From: Anaerolineae bacterium | Lineage (GTDB): Bacteria; Chloroflexota; Anaerolineae; Promineifilales; Promineifilaceae | DNA: 64,000 bases | NCBI GenBank assembly: GCA_023382655.1 | Contig: JAHDWK010000003.1 | Span: 62,001-126,000, forward strand | Direction of reading: 5' to 3' | Shown: piece after piece, positions 34,521 through 42,726 of the stretch | How positions within the stretch are numbered: the stretch's first letter is position 1 | Layout of the letters: each line of letters begins with the position of its first letter | Notes under the pieces: generated by a model | What the model saw: the letters and a program-made list of their open reading frames with translations, nothing else | The model's database searches: none | Told to the model about the DNA's origin: nothing | Made by a program: the position numbers and the translations under genes

Positions 34521-35921
34521 ATGAACAATCAATGGCAAGAGGATACGGCCGTGCGCTCCGGCATTGACCTCTTTTCCGCCTGGGTAGACGCGCAGATGGC
34601 ATACAAAAATTTGCCGGGACTGGCGGCGGGCATTGTGGTGGACAAAGAACTGGTGTGGGCGCAGGGGTTTGGTTATGCGGATGTAGCCCGACAAATTCCG
34701 GCCACGCCGGACACCATTTACCGCATTGCCAGCATCACCAAATTGTTCACGGCCGTGGCTATTCTGCAACTGCGCGACCAGGGTAAATTGCAACTGGATG
34801 ACCCGGTAGCCAGCCATCTGCCCTGGTTTGCGCTCCAAAACAGCTATGCCGATGCGCCGGTCATTACCATTCGCCACCTGCTGACGCACACCGCCGGGCT
34901 GCCCCGCGAAGCCCAATTCCCGTATTGGACAGATGGGAAATTCCCCACCTTGAGCCAGATTCAAGAGAGCGTGGGGCAGCAGGCAACGGCCGTGCCCCCC
35001 GAAACCCGCTTCAAATACTCCAACCTGGGCCTTTCCCTGGCGGGCGCTATTGTGGCCCAGGTATCCGGGCAGACGTATGAGGAATATGTGCAGGAGCAAC
35101 TTTTACGGCCGTTGGGCATGAGCAGTACCTTCGTAGAAACCCTTGATTCCCATCATGAACGGTTGGCGGTGGGGTACGGCCGTCGCCTGCCCGGCAAGTT
35201 GGAGCGCGAGATTATGCCCTTCACCGACTGCCAGGGCATTACCCCCGCCGCCAACATGGCGACCACCGTGTCCGACCTGGCCCGGTTTGCCATCTTCCAC
35301 CTGAGTGACGGCATGGCCGGTGATACCCGTCTGCTGCGCCAAAGTACGCTGCGCGAGATGCAGCGCGTCCACTGGCTGAACCCGGATTGGCAAACGGGAT
35401 GGGGGCTGGGTTTCAGCATCGTCCGCCAGAAGGAGAAGACCTACATCGGGCATGGCGGCGCGGTGTTGGGCTACCGTACCCAGTTGCGCCTGTGCCCGGC
35501 GGAGGGTACGGCCGTCGTCGTCCTGACCAACGCCGACGATGGCGACCCGCTGGCCTACGCGGAGAAGTTGTTTGCCTGGGTGGTACCCCCGCTGCTGGCC
35601 GCGATACGGCCGTCGCCCACACCCGCCCAACCCGACCCGGCCTGGCAGCGGTACGTGGGCAAATATCGGGACGCCTGGGGTGATATGCAAATTTTGCTGC
35701 ATAAGGGGGCGTTGACGGCCGTTGACCCCTCGCAGCCCGACCCGCTGCTGGCCACGATACAGTTCGTTCCCGTCGGCGAACACACCTTCCGCATGGAAAC
35801 GGAAAACAGCTTTTTAGCGCCCGGTGAACTGGCAATTTTTGAGGTGGAGGCAGAAGGGGACGGCCGTGTCACCCGCGTCCGCCTGGGCAACACCTTCATG
35901 GAGCGGGTGGAAGGGTGGTAA
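34521..35921 (+). CDS. Serine hydrolase of the beta-lactamase class C / PBP4* (AmpH-like) family
   Basis: A 466-residue penicillin-recognising-fold protein. The nucleophile motif SITK is at residues 71-74, the YSN motif at 166-168 and the HGG motif (third element, in GHGGAVLGYRT) near 308-310. No signal peptide, so it appears cytoplasmic or exported another way. A C-terminal lipocalin-like beta domain (about 370-466) is typical of the family's long form. Members act as esterases, D-aminopeptidases or carboxypeptidases; the substrate is not predictable. GGAG lies about nine bases before the ATG at 34521. Nine ACGGCCGT copies lie within this gene, one of the densest runs in the window. Confidence 0.9.
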   Translation: MNNQWQEDTAVRSGIDLFSAWVDAQMAYKNLPGLAAGIVVDKELVWAQGFGYADVARQIPATPDTIYRIASITKLFTAVAILQLRDQGKLQLDDPVASHLPWFALQNSYADAPVITIRHLLTHTAGLPREAQFPYWTDGKFPTLSQIQESVGQQATAVPPETRFKYSNLGLSLAGAIVAQVSGQTYEEYVQEQLLRPLGMSSTFVETLDSHHERLAVGYGRRLPGKLEREIMPFTDCQGITPAANMATTVSDLARFAIFHLSDGMAGDTRLLRQSTLREMQRVHWLNPDWQTGWGLGFSIVRQKEKTYIGHGGAVLGYRTQLRLCPAEGTAVVVLTNADDGDPLAYAEKLFAWVVPPLLAAIRPSPTPAQPDPAWQRYVGKYRDAWGDMQILLHKGALTAVDPSQPDPLLATIQFVPVGEHTFRMETENSFLAPGELAIFEVEAEGDGRVTRVRLGNTFMERVEGW

Positions 35922-35935
35922 TGTGGTGAAAGACC

Positions 35936-36859
35936 ATGAATGATGCCAAAGCAAAAATCGTGATCACCGGTGGGTCTGGGTTTTTAGGAACCAATCTCGC
36001 CCAGGCCCTGAGTGAGGCAAATGATGATGTGTGCCTCATTGCCCGGCATCCACCGGAGATCAAAGGTGCTTGGCGGTTTGTCCGTTGGGATGCGCGTTCA
36101 CCGGGTGAATGGGTCAATGAATTGGACGGCGCGGCAGCCATCGTGAATCTGGCCGGCCGCTCGGTGGATTGCATCAAAACGCCGGATAATTGCGACGTGA
36201 TTTTGCGTTCCAGAGTGGAAACGACGCGGCTCATTGGGCAGGCCATCCGCCAGGTGCAAACGCCACCGCCCGTCTGGGTACAAATGTCCACCGCCCACAT
36301 TTACGGCGACCCGCCAGAAGCCATCTGCACCGAAGATTCCCCATTTGGGTACGGGCTGGCCCCCTTTGTGGGGCAGGCGTGGGAACAGGCGTACCAGGAA
36401 GCGGTGCTGCCCCCTATGCGCCAGGTGATCTTGCGCACCAGCTTTGTGTTGGGGCGCAGCGGGGGCGCACTGCCGCGTCTGGCGTCACTGGTAAAAATGG
36501 GGTTGGGCGGTAAAGCAGGGCACGGCCGTCAGGGGATTAGCTGGCTGCATGAAGAAGATATGAACAGGCTTTTCATCCGGGCTATTACAGACGAGAATAT
36601 GCAAGGCGTTTATGTCGCCACCGCGCCCAACCCGGTCTCCAATGCCGAATTTATGCGCCAGTTACGAAAGGCCATTGGCGTCCCCATCGGTTTACCGGCG
36701 CTAACTTGGATGGTCAACATCGGCGCACCGTTGTTTTTGAAAACAGACCCGGAACTGGCGTTGTACGGCCGTTATTGCCTCTCCCACCGATTAGAAGCAG
36801 AAGGCTTTGCATTCAACTATCCCCACATTGACGCCGCTTTACGGGCGATCTTCCTATAA
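35936..36859 (+). CDS. TIGR01777/SDR39U1-type NAD(P)-binding epimerase-like protein
   Basis: A 307-residue Rossmann-fold protein with the nucleotide-binding [16 protein letters not shown] at residues 10-25, the NLAGRSVD segment near 65, [13 protein letters not shown], and an SDR39U1-type C-terminal domain ([25 protein letters not shown]). These proteins are widespread, relate to SulA-type sugar-nucleotide epimerases by name only, and have no agreed reaction. It lies 14 bases after the serine hydrolase and is probably co-transcribed with it. Confidence 0.88.
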   Translation: MNDAKAKIVITGGSGFLGTNLAQALSEANDDVCLIARHPPEIKGAWRFVRWDARSPGEWVNELDGAAAIVNLAGRSVDCIKTPDNCDVILRSRVETTRLIGQAIRQVQTPPPVWVQMSTAHIYGDPPEAICTEDSPFGYGLAPFVGQAWEQAYQEAVLPPMRQVILRTSFVLGRSGGALPRLASLVKMGLGGKAGHGRQGISWLHEEDMNRLFIRAITDENMQGVYVATAPNPVSNAEFMRQLRKAIGVPIGLPALTWMVNIGAPLFLKTDPELALYGRYCLSHRLEAEGFAFNYPHIDAALRAIFL

Positions 36860-36877
36860 TTTGGCAGGTAACACATC

Positions 36878-37150
36878 GTGAGGTACAAGAGTATGGAGGA
36901 TGAATATGATTTCTCAAATGGCAAACGAGGCGCGATCTTCTCCAGTAAGGGAAAAACGCGCATAACGATTTATCTTGATGACACTGTTCTGGAAGAGTTT
37001 CGTTCCAGAGCGGAGGTTGCGGGAACGGGCTACCAGACATTGATCAATGAGGCGTTCAGAGAGTATCTGAACCAAAATTCCGAAAAGCCTGTGACCGAGT
37101 CCGTGTTGCGCCGCATTCTTCAAGAGGAATTTTCGCAAATGGGCAGATGA
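36878..37150 (+). CDS. BrnA-like antitoxin without adjacent BrnT
   Basis: A 90-residue protein with the BrnA layout: an acidic EYDFSNGKRGAIF N-terminus, a ribbon-helix-helix core starting KTRITIYLDDTVLEEF, and GYQTLINEAFREYL. BrnA normally represses its own operon and neutralises BrnT, a RelE-like RNase. Here the preceding gene is an epimerase and no BrnT is present, so it is an orphan or has swapped partner. The GTG at 36878 has AGGT upstream; an ATG at 36893 would remove five residues. The following 122 bases contain no gene I can support. Confidence 0.75.
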   Translation: MRYKSMEDEYDFSNGKRGAIFSSKGKTRITIYLDDTVLEEFRSRAEVAGTGYQTLINEAFREYLNQNSEKPVTESVLRRILQEEFSQMGR

Positions 37151-37275
37151 GAAGCCCTGCTCCCTGTCCTTGATACTCTGGACCAATCCCATTGCACTTT
37201 TGCCCGAAAACAGCACCACTTGCTGCCCATAAAGTTTTGCAGAAACGGCCGTGTTGTTACTAACGTAGGAGAATG

Positions 37276-38040
37276 ATGCAGCAGATAATCAGTTTAGAGA
37301 TTGGGAATACACTGGAAATGAACAGCGAGGGACTGTTTGCTGCCGAAGAAAGTGCGACATTCTGGCTTTGGGCATATCCTTCGCTACTCAACTGGCCAGG
37401 GAAACTTGAATGGTTGTTTTCGCCTGTTGTCGGCAATAGTGATTATCCCGGGGATTTATGGGGGATTGATGATAGCGGGAATTTATTGTTAATAGAAACT
37501 AAACGCGGGAAACGCACCGATCCCTTTCAGGATTTCGTCAATTTCGAGAAAAGCGGTATGAAGACGGCCGTCAGCGTTGAAAAAGTAGCCAAAAGGTGGA
37601 AGAATCTTTATGAGAGCGAGAGGCGTTTCTGGCAAAATCACGAGACCGATTTGCGCCGTCAAAGCCTTGAGCAAATTACTGCTAAAGGTGTTGTACCCTA
37701 TTCGAGCAAACGATATGCTACACGGAGATGGCCTGCTTTGTATGCAGAGGTGATAGCCCCTCGTTTGTTTAGTGAGCCTACCTATGCTGAGAACGTGGGT
37801 CACTACCTGGAAATACGAAATCAATCAAACATAACAACGATTTATTATGTCGGATTGGTTCTTGTAAACGAACCGAATCTGCTCACATTATCAACAAAAG
37901 GTCATGACCATTACCTTAAGTTGATGTCCCTGGTTGGCAATGAGCGTGTTATTCTAACGGGCATTACAGCGTGGAAATCACAAGTTGAACAAGGTGTGGT
38001 GTTGCAGGCATGGCAAGCCAATACCGGCTGCGCCTTATAG
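37276..38040 (+). CDS. PD-(D/E)xK nuclease-like protein of unknown role
   Basis: A 254-residue protein. Around residues 60-80 the string PGDLWGIDDSGNLLLIETKRG fits the PD-(D/E)xK fold: an Asp before the second strand, then E-x-K in LLIETK (Glu and Lys about 10 residues later). This is typical of restriction-like or NucS-like nucleases. The rest, about 90-254, is unfamiliar. Two start codons adjoin; ATG 37276 lies four bases after AGGAG, ATG 37273 only one. It follows the orphan BrnA-like gene by 125 bases. A nuclease function is inferred from the motif only. Confidence 0.6.
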   Translation: MQQIISLEIGNTLEMNSEGLFAAEESATFWLWAYPSLLNWPGKLEWLFSPVVGNSDYPGDLWGIDDSGNLLLIETKRGKRTDPFQDFVNFEKSGMKTAVSVEKVAKRWKNLYESERRFWQNHETDLRRQSLEQITAKGVVPYSSKRYATRRWPALYAEVIAPRLFSEPTYAENVGHYLEIRNQSNITTIYYVGLVLVNEPNLLTLSTKGHDHYLKLMSLVGNERVILTGITAWKSQVEQGVVLQAWQANTGCAL

Positions 38041-38082
38041 CTGTAGATAGGTATCTACCAAGTCGTACCTGGTTCCTGAAGT

Positions 38083-38478
38083 ATGAAACAATCTATTATC
38101 CATGTGGCGCTGGTGGTGCGGGAGTATGATGAGGCAATTGCGTTTTTTTGCCAGAAGCTCCGTTTCACGCTGGTGGAGGACACCTACCAGCCGGAACAGG
38201 ACAAACGCTGGGTGGTGGTTGCCCCGCCGGGTTCCAGCGGCACAAACCTGCTGTTAGCCCGCGCGACGACGCCTGAGCAAACGGCCGTCATCGGCCAACA
38301 AACGGGCGGTAGAGTCTTCCTCTTTTTGCAAACCGATGACTTCTGGCGCGATTACCACGAGATGCTGGCGGCCGGCATCCACTTTGTCCGCCCGCCCAAA
38401 AGTGAACCATACGGCACAGTAGCGGTGTTCACCGACCTGTACGGCAATCTGTGGGACCTTATTGAACGGCACGGTTAG
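38083..38478 (+). CDS. VOC-family (glyoxalase/dioxygenase-like) protein
   Basis: A 131-residue vicinal-oxygen-chelate protein with two beta-alpha-beta-beta-beta modules. The first metal ligand is in IIHVALVVREYDEAI (His near residue 7); the C-terminal strand TVAVFTDLYGNLWDLIER carries the usual DxxGNxxxL-like pattern with Glu near 128. The family includes glyoxalase I, fosfomycin-resistance and extradiol enzymes; the reaction here cannot be stated. It lies 42 bases after the PD-(D/E)xK-like gene and 27 before a GT39 gene. Confidence 0.88.
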   Translation: MKQSIIHVALVVREYDEAIAFFCQKLRFTLVEDTYQPEQDKRWVVVAPPGSSGTNLLLARATTPEQTAVIGQQTGGRVFLFLQTDDFWRDYHEMLAAGIHFVRPPKSEPYGTVAVFTDLYGNLWDLIERHG

Positions 38479-38505
38479 TCACCATGCCCAATCTGTGGTC
38501 GCCTG

Positions 38506-40527
38506 ATGCGTAGCTTCGTTACACACAAACTCCTGCTCGCCCTGATCTTACTGGTGGCCTTCGCGCTGCGTATTGTGGGCGTGGGGGGCCAGTCGCCGCC
38601 CGGCGTGGCCCATGATGAGGTGGCTCATTGGCTCATTGCCCGTGACATTCTGGCAGGCAACCATGCCGTTTACTTCACGGCCGCTTACGGCCATGAAGCG
38701 GGGTACCATTACCTGGAAGCTATTTTCCTCCTGTTACTCAGTGATAATTTGTTGGCGCTGCGGCTGCTGGCGGCGTTTTGTGGGCTGCTCGGTGTGGCCG
38801 TGACCTATGCGCTGGCCAGGCGGTTGTTTGGAGAGACGGTGGCCTTGTTGGCAGCAGGATTGTTGGCGGTGTTGTTTTGGCCGGTGTTTTACGGCCGTCT
38901 GGCCCTGCGCGCCATCTCTTTACCGGTAGTCGCCGGGTTATCTGCCATTTTCTGGTGGCAGGCATGGCAAAGCGACAGGATGACAAGGTGGCAAGGTGAC
39001 AAGGGGCAGACATCCCAGCAATTCACCTTGTCACCCCTTCACCTCTTCACCGTGTCAGGTCTTTTCGCCGGGCTAAGTCTGTATACCTATCTGGCAGCGC
39101 GGGCGGTACCGATATTTTTTTTGTTGTTCATCTTGTATCTGGCTTTGGTGCATCGGCAGGAGCTGAAGGTGCGGTGGCGGGGTGTGGGGGCGTTCACGGC
39201 CGTATTCCTGCTCACCGCCTTCCCCCTCTTTTACTATCTGCAAACCCACCCTGGTGCGGAATTTCGCGTGGCCGAAGTCAGCCAACCTCTCACCGATTTG
39301 CTGGCAGGCAATCCGCTGCCGGTGCTGCAAAACGGGCTGAAGCTGGCCGGTATGTTTGGCGTAGTGGGCGACCCCTTGTGGCGGGAAGGGGTGCCTGGCG
39401 CGCCTGTGTTTGAGCCGGTGCTAGCCTTGCTTTTTTATGGGGGAGTGTTCCTGAGTCTGTGGCGGTGGCGCGACGGCCGTTACGCCTTCATTTTGCTCTG
39501 GCTACTGGTCAGTTTACTCCCCAGTCTGGTCACCATTAACGCTCCCAGTCACATCCGCAGTATCAATGCTTTGGTCGTTATGTCAATCTTCCCGGCGCTA
39601 CTTATTCACAATTTGGGTGAGTTATCCACAGATTTCCCCCGGTTATCCACAAAAGGGGTAAAACTCGGTTTGACAATCCTGGCCTTCACGTTCTTTTTAC
39701 TCTATGCCGGTCGCACCCTCTATTTGACGTTTCAGGTATGGCCGACCGGCGGGGATATACCCTTTGCCTGGCAGACAGCATTTGCTGAAGTAGCGGCTAT
39801 TTTAGATGAATCAGACGGCACGGCCGTGGCCCTCGCCGGTTGGTCGCCAGACACCATGGACAGTCCCACCATGACGCTCCTGCGCCAAAACGACGCCCCC
39901 CCCATCAGCCATTTCAATCCGCAAGAAGGGACGCTGATCATCCCGCCAACTGGGCAAATCATACGGCCGTCTACCCTCCCCCTCGATCCCTATTGGGAAA
40001 CCCAACTCGCCGCCTGGGGCGTGTTAACCACCACCCACCAACACACCACCCACTACACCCTCCCCACCGCCCCCCTCCCCGCACCCCAATTCCCCGCCAA
40101 CACCTCATTTGGCAACGAACTTGTTTTTCTGGGGCACGATTTTACTTGTCACCCTGTCACCCTGTCACCGTCCGATGGCTGCCATCGGCGTCACCTTGTC
40201 ACCTACTGGCGCGTCACGGCCGTGCCCGCCCACGCCCGCCGCCTGTTCATCCACTTTTTGGACGAAAACGGACAGCAAATCGGTGATGCTTACGCCTTTG
40301 ACACGGCCGATCCCCAATCCCTCTGGTTCCCCCACTGGCAGCCCGGCGACCTCATCCTGCAAAAACAGGAAATCCCCATCCCCCTGACTGACGTCGCCCA
40401 CATCCGCCTGGGCTGGTTTGACCCCTATTCCTGCGATCCCGGCCCCTGCCAAAATCTGCTCACCCCGGCCGGCGCCCCCTTTCTCGTCCTACCGCTTGAT
40501 CTTTCTCTGATTAACGCTTCTCCATAG
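38506..40527 (+). CDS. GT39-type membrane glycosyltransferase with 8-base repeat insertions
   Basis: A 673-residue integral membrane glycosyltransferase. The catalytic-type acidic loop is PPGVAHDEVAHW at residues 31-42; about ten helices follow, and the C-terminal region (about 430-673) is soluble and extracytoplasmic. Residues 155-184 in the loop before SGLFAGLSLYTYLAAR are encoded by an 8-base repeat array, and a second array lies near residues 548-568. A paralogue at 51308-53299 has a different, 7-base array at the same loop. Probably uses a polyprenyl-phosphate sugar to glycosylate an external acceptor. No strong ribosome binding site precedes the ATG. Confidence 0.87.
   Translation: MRSFVTHKLLLALILLVAFALRIVGVGGQSPPGVAHDEVAHWLIARDILAGNHAVYFTAAYGHEAGYHYLEAIFLLLLSDNLLALRLLAAFCGLLGVAVTYALARRLFGETVALLAAGLLAVLFWPVFYGRLALRAISLPVVAGLSAIFWWQAWQSDRMTRWQGDKGQTSQQFTLSPLHLFTVSGLFAGLSLYTYLAARAVPIFFLLFILYLALVHRQELKVRWRGVGAFTAVFLLTAFPLFYYLQTHPGAEFRVAEVSQPLTDLLAGNPLPVLQNGLKLAGMFGVVGDPLWREGVPGAPVFEPVLALLFYGGVFLSLWRWRDGRYAFILLWLLVSLLPSLVTINAPSHIRSINALVVMSIFPALLIHNLGELSTDFPRLSTKGVKLGLTILAFTFFLLYAGRTLYLTFQVWPTGGDIPFAWQTAFAEVAAILDESDGTAVALAGWSPDTMDSPTMTLLRQNDAPPISHFNPQEGTLIIPPTGQIIRPSTLPLDPYWETQLAAWGVLTTTHQHTTHYTLPTAPLPAPQFPANTSFGNELVFLGHDFTCHPVTLSPSDGCHRRHLVTYWRVTAVPAHARRLFIHFLDENGQQIGDAYAFDTADPQSLWFPHWQPGDLILQKQEIPIPLTDVAHIRLGWFDPYSCDPGPCQNLLTPAGAPFLVLPLDLSLINASP
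38968..39057 (+). repeat. In-frame 8-base array in GT39 loop
   Basis: GGTGGCAA/GGTGACAA units followed by inverted CACCTTGT, CACCCCTT, CACCTCTT, CACCGTGT units. It codes for residues 155-184. Confidence 0.8.
40148..40208 (+). repeat. Second in-frame 8-base array in the same GT39 gene
   Basis: CTGTCACC units repeated three times, then a palindromic spacer (CCGATGGCTGCCATCGG) and two more TTGTCACC units. Confidence 0.75.
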
Positions 40528-40588
40528 CCGGCATAGAATTAGCGCTGAACTAGCATACGATCCCCTCCCTGTAGCCGCCAAACAAACG

Positions 40589-40984
40589 CTACCCATACAG
40601 TTCAAAATTGGCTTCGGTTGTCAGGACGGAGGCTAATTTTTTATCGCGGGTGAGCAGGGGGATTTGGGCAGATTGGGCGGTAGCGGTGATCAATGCGTCC
40701 ATCCAGCCCAGACCGGTAGCCTGGTACGTTTGCATCCAGCTTCCGGCCAGGCGAGCGGCGTCTGAACTCAACGGTAGAACGGTAAACCGGGCAAACAGGG
40801 CTTCATGCCGGGCCACTTCTCCGGGACGCAGCCCACGCCACAACTCGGCTTCGGTGATAACAGAAAGATACGGCCGTATTCCACCCCCCACGATCTCATC
40901 AAAATAAGGTCTGATGCACTCACGGCCGTGATAAATATCCAGTACGCAGCCGGTGTCGAAAAACAGTTCACGTCCCTTACTCAT
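40589..40984 (-). CDS. PIN-domain toxin (VapC-like)
   Basis: A 131-residue PIN-domain RNase toxin. Acidic metal ligands are visible in LFFDTGCVLDIYHG (Asp near residue 9), TEAELWRGL (Glu near 46) and GWMDALITATAQ (Asp near 96). The ATG at 40984 overlaps the antitoxin stop by four bases, the classic antitoxin-first, coupled toxin-antitoxin arrangement. It probably cleaves a specific RNA when released; the target is not predictable. It converges on the GT39 gene. Confidence 0.88.
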   Translation of the reverse strand: MSKGRELFFDTGCVLDIYHGRECIRPYFDEIVGGGIRPYLSVITEAELWRGLRPGEVARHEALFARFTVLPLSSDAARLAGSWMQTYQATGLGWMDALITATAQSAQIPLLTRDKKLASVLTTEANFELYG

Positions 40985-41277
40985 CCAACCACATCCAACC
41001 ACTCACTTTGCCAACGCGAACGGCCGTCAGCCAGCCACGCATCATCCAGTTCAGGGCGATTGGCCCACATACCAAAGCTGCTTTGCACCGCTTGCGCCTC
41101 TGCCGACGAAAGCGGCTTCAAGGCAAAAGCGCGGTTATACTCATCAATCGTCAGGATGACCGCAACCGGTTTGGCGTCTTTCTCCACAATAATCGGGCCG
41201 CCCGTGAGGGATAGTTCTCGTAGAATCCCGCCAAAACGATTTTTCACTTCTGTTGCCGAAAAGGTCTTTTGAGACAT
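40981..41277 (-). CDS. Phd/YefM-type antitoxin
   Basis: A 98-residue antitoxin. The N-terminal KTFSATEVKNRFGGILREL is the Phd/YefM DNA-binding and dimerisation motif; GPIIVEKDAKPVAVILTIDEY follows; the acidic, Trp-rich C-terminus (about 65-98) should wrap the PIN toxin. The ATG at 41277 is six bases after GGAG; ATG 41280 and 41298 are alternatives. A TAGCCAAA ... TTTGGCTA inverted repeat upstream at 41292-41330 is a likely autoregulatory operator. Confidence 0.88.
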   Translation of the reverse strand: MSQKTFSATEVKNRFGGILRELSLTGGPIIVEKDAKPVAVILTIDEYNRAFALKPLSSAEAQAVQSSFGMWANRPELDDAWLADGRSRWQSEWLDVVG

Positions 41278-41291
41278 CATTCGCTCCAAGA

Positions 41292-41330
41292 TAGCCAAAT
41301 ATTTTAGCTAGAGTATAAGCTGTTTGGCTA
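41292..41330. promoter_or_regulatory. Candidate operator of the toxin-antitoxin operon
   Basis: Inverted repeat TAGCCAAA (41292-41299) and TTTGGCTA (41323-41330) with inner AGCT elements, in front of the antitoxin start. Phd/YefM antitoxins bind such palindromes. Confidence 0.45.
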
Positions 41331-41358
41331 AGGTAAACAATACACAGGCCATTTTTTC

Positions 41359-41387
41359 TTGACGCGCTTGGGGGAGAGTGTTATGCT
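41359..41387 (+). promoter_or_regulatory. Promoter of the pheST leader
   Basis: TTGACG at 41359-41364 and TATGCT at 41382-41387 are separated by exactly 17 bases. Transcription should start near 41394, only a few bases before the leader-peptide ATG at 41397, so the leader peptide may be translated from a leaderless message. Confidence 0.7.
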
Positions 41388-41396
41388 TCGCCCACC

Positions 41397-41477
41397 ATGA
41401 ACGGTAGACGATTTTTTGGCTTCTTTTTTATGTGCCCCACCCGCGCCGTGTTTGCGCAGGAGCGTGGTTCTGCCTGA
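41397..41477 (+). CDS. Phe-rich leader peptide of the pheST operon
   Basis: A 26-codon reading frame. Residues 6-11 read FFGFFF, five of six codons being Phe (TTT, TTT, TTC, TTT, TTT), and a further Phe is at residue 19; the stop is TGA at 41475-41477. It lies between a good promoter and a strong terminator, directly upstream of pheST. E. coli pheST is controlled the same way by the PheM leader, but no resemblance beyond the Phe run is expected or seen. A five-codon frame starting at 41383 overlaps its start by four bases and could be coincidental. Functional meaning is inferred from the arrangement. Confidence 0.75.
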   Translation: MNGRRFFGFFFMCPTRAVFAQERGSA

Positions 41478-41532
41478 AAAGAAGCAGCCAACCGAATTTC
41501 CTGAAAGACGCGGCGCAGCCCGCGTCTTTTTT
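41441..41532 (+). promoter_or_regulatory. Transcription attenuator of pheST with alternative pairing
   Basis: Terminator: arms 41504-41513 (AAAGACGCGG) and 41520-41529, six-base loop, T-run 41527-41532. Antiterminator: leader bases 41443-41453 can pair with 41506-41516, 11 pairs including two G-U, which removes the left terminator arm. A small hairpin (41466-41493) holds the leader stop codon in its loop. Stalling at the Phe codons (41412-41429) would leave 41443-41453 free. Pairings are seen directly; the control logic is inferred. Confidence 0.72.
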
Positions 41533-41630
41533 GTTGGTCAGAGCAGGCAGCGGTAAGATTGGGTGGCAGGTTGCAAGTGGCACGTATTTACCTGCAACTT
41601 GCCACGAATCACATGTTGAGGAAGCGAAGT

Positions 41631-42656
41631 ATGTTAGAAGAACTGGAAACTTTATACACAGAAGCATTGGCAAAACTCGAGCAGGTGGACAACACGGGCG
41701 TACTCGAAATCTGGTACCACGACACCCTCGGCCGCAAAGGTGCCGTCTACCTGCTGACGCGGCAGGTAGGGCAAATGGACCCGGCCACCCGCCCCGCCTT
41801 TGGCAAACGGCTCAACGAGGTAAAGAGTGCATTACAGGCAGCGTATGACGGCCGTCTGGCTGCCCTCAAAACCGCCGAACTGGAAGCCGCCATTGCCGGG
41901 TCAGCGCTGGATGTGACCTTACCGGGACGGCCGTTGCCCACCGGCAGCCTGCACATCATCACCCAAACCCTGCGTGACACCTATCGCATCTTTGGCGACA
42001 TGGGCTTCCAGGTCTACCGCTCACCAGACGTAGACACCGACGCCAATAACTTTGAACTGCTCAACTTTCCGCCCCACCACCCGGCGCGGGAGATGCAAGA
42101 CAGCTTCTACACTACTAAACCAGATGTCATTTTGCGCACCCACACCAGCGCCGGGCAAATCCGGGCCATGCACGAGTATTACCCCGAACCCGTGCGTGTC
42201 ATCCTGCCCGGCATGTGCTACCGCAACGAGCAAATCACCACCCGCAGCAGCATCCAGTTCACCCAGGTCGAAGGGTTGGCTGTCGGCCACAACATCAGCA
42301 TGGCCGACCTGAAAGGCACACTGACCGAATTTGCCCGGCGCATGTTTGGCACCAACCGGCAAACCCGCTTCCGCGCCAGCTACTTCCCCTTCACCGAACC
42401 CAGCGCCGAAATGGACATCACCTGCTTCCTCTGCGAATCAAAGGGCTGCCAGGTGTGCAAATACACCGGCTGGCTGGAAATCTTGGGCAGCGGCATGGTA
42501 CACCCGAACGTGTTGCGCAACGGCGGCTACGACCCGGACGTGTACACCGGCTTCGCCTTCGGCATGGGGCCGGAACGCATCGCCATGCTCAAATACGGCA
42601 TTGACGACATTCGCCAGTTCTGGGCGAATGATCTGCGGTTTTTGCAACAGTTTTAA
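41631..42656 (+). CDS. pheS: Phenylalanyl-tRNA synthetase alpha subunit
   Basis: A 341-residue catalytic subunit. After the N-terminal helical coiled-coil (about 1-85) come the class II motifs: motif 1 region near LHIITQTLRDTYRIFGDMGF, motif 2 in RVILPGMCYRNEQITTR (about 190-206), and motif 3 in GFAFGMGPERIAML (about 308-321). A CFLC ... CQVC cluster near 264-276 could bind zinc. With PheT it charges tRNA-Phe. The ATG at 41631 is preceded by GAGGAAG; a longer frame back to 41559 would start inside the leader region and is rejected. Regulated by the attenuator upstream. Confidence 0.96.
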   Translation: MLEELETLYTEALAKLEQVDNTGVLEIWYHDTLGRKGAVYLLTRQVGQMDPATRPAFGKRLNEVKSALQAAYDGRLAALKTAELEAAIAGSALDVTLPGRPLPTGSLHIITQTLRDTYRIFGDMGFQVYRSPDVDTDANNFELLNFPPHHPAREMQDSFYTTKPDVILRTHTSAGQIRAMHEYYPEPVRVILPGMCYRNEQITTRSSIQFTQVEGLAVGHNISMADLKGTLTEFARRMFGTNRQTRFRASYFPFTEPSAEMDITCFLCESKGCQVCKYTGWLEILGSGMVHPNVLRNGGYDPDVYTGFAFGMGPERIAMLKYGIDDIRQFWANDLRFLQQF

Positions 42657-42662
42657 CACTTG

Positions 42663-42710
42663 AGAAATCCGATTTCTCAAGCAACCTATGGTTGCGGAAA
42701 TCGGATTTCT
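42663..42710 (+). other. Stem-loop between pheS and pheT
   Basis: AGAAATCCGATTT (42663-42675) pairs with 42698-42710, with an inner GCAACC/GGTTGC stem. It fills the 70-base spacer. No T-run; it may stabilise or tune rather than stop the message. Member of the AGAAG/AGAAA hairpin family. Confidence 0.65.
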
Positions 42711-42726
42711 GACATACGGAGTTTCC

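Noticed and set aside
37151-37272. A small gene between the BrnA-like and the PD-(D/E)xK-like genes
   Set aside because: Frames on both strands lack a start with a ribosome binding site and show no family motif.
41397-41630. T-box riboswitch in front of pheST
   Set aside because: No T-box (TGGnACCGCG) or Stem I features were found; the Phe-rich frame and terminator point to ribosome-mediated attenuation instead.
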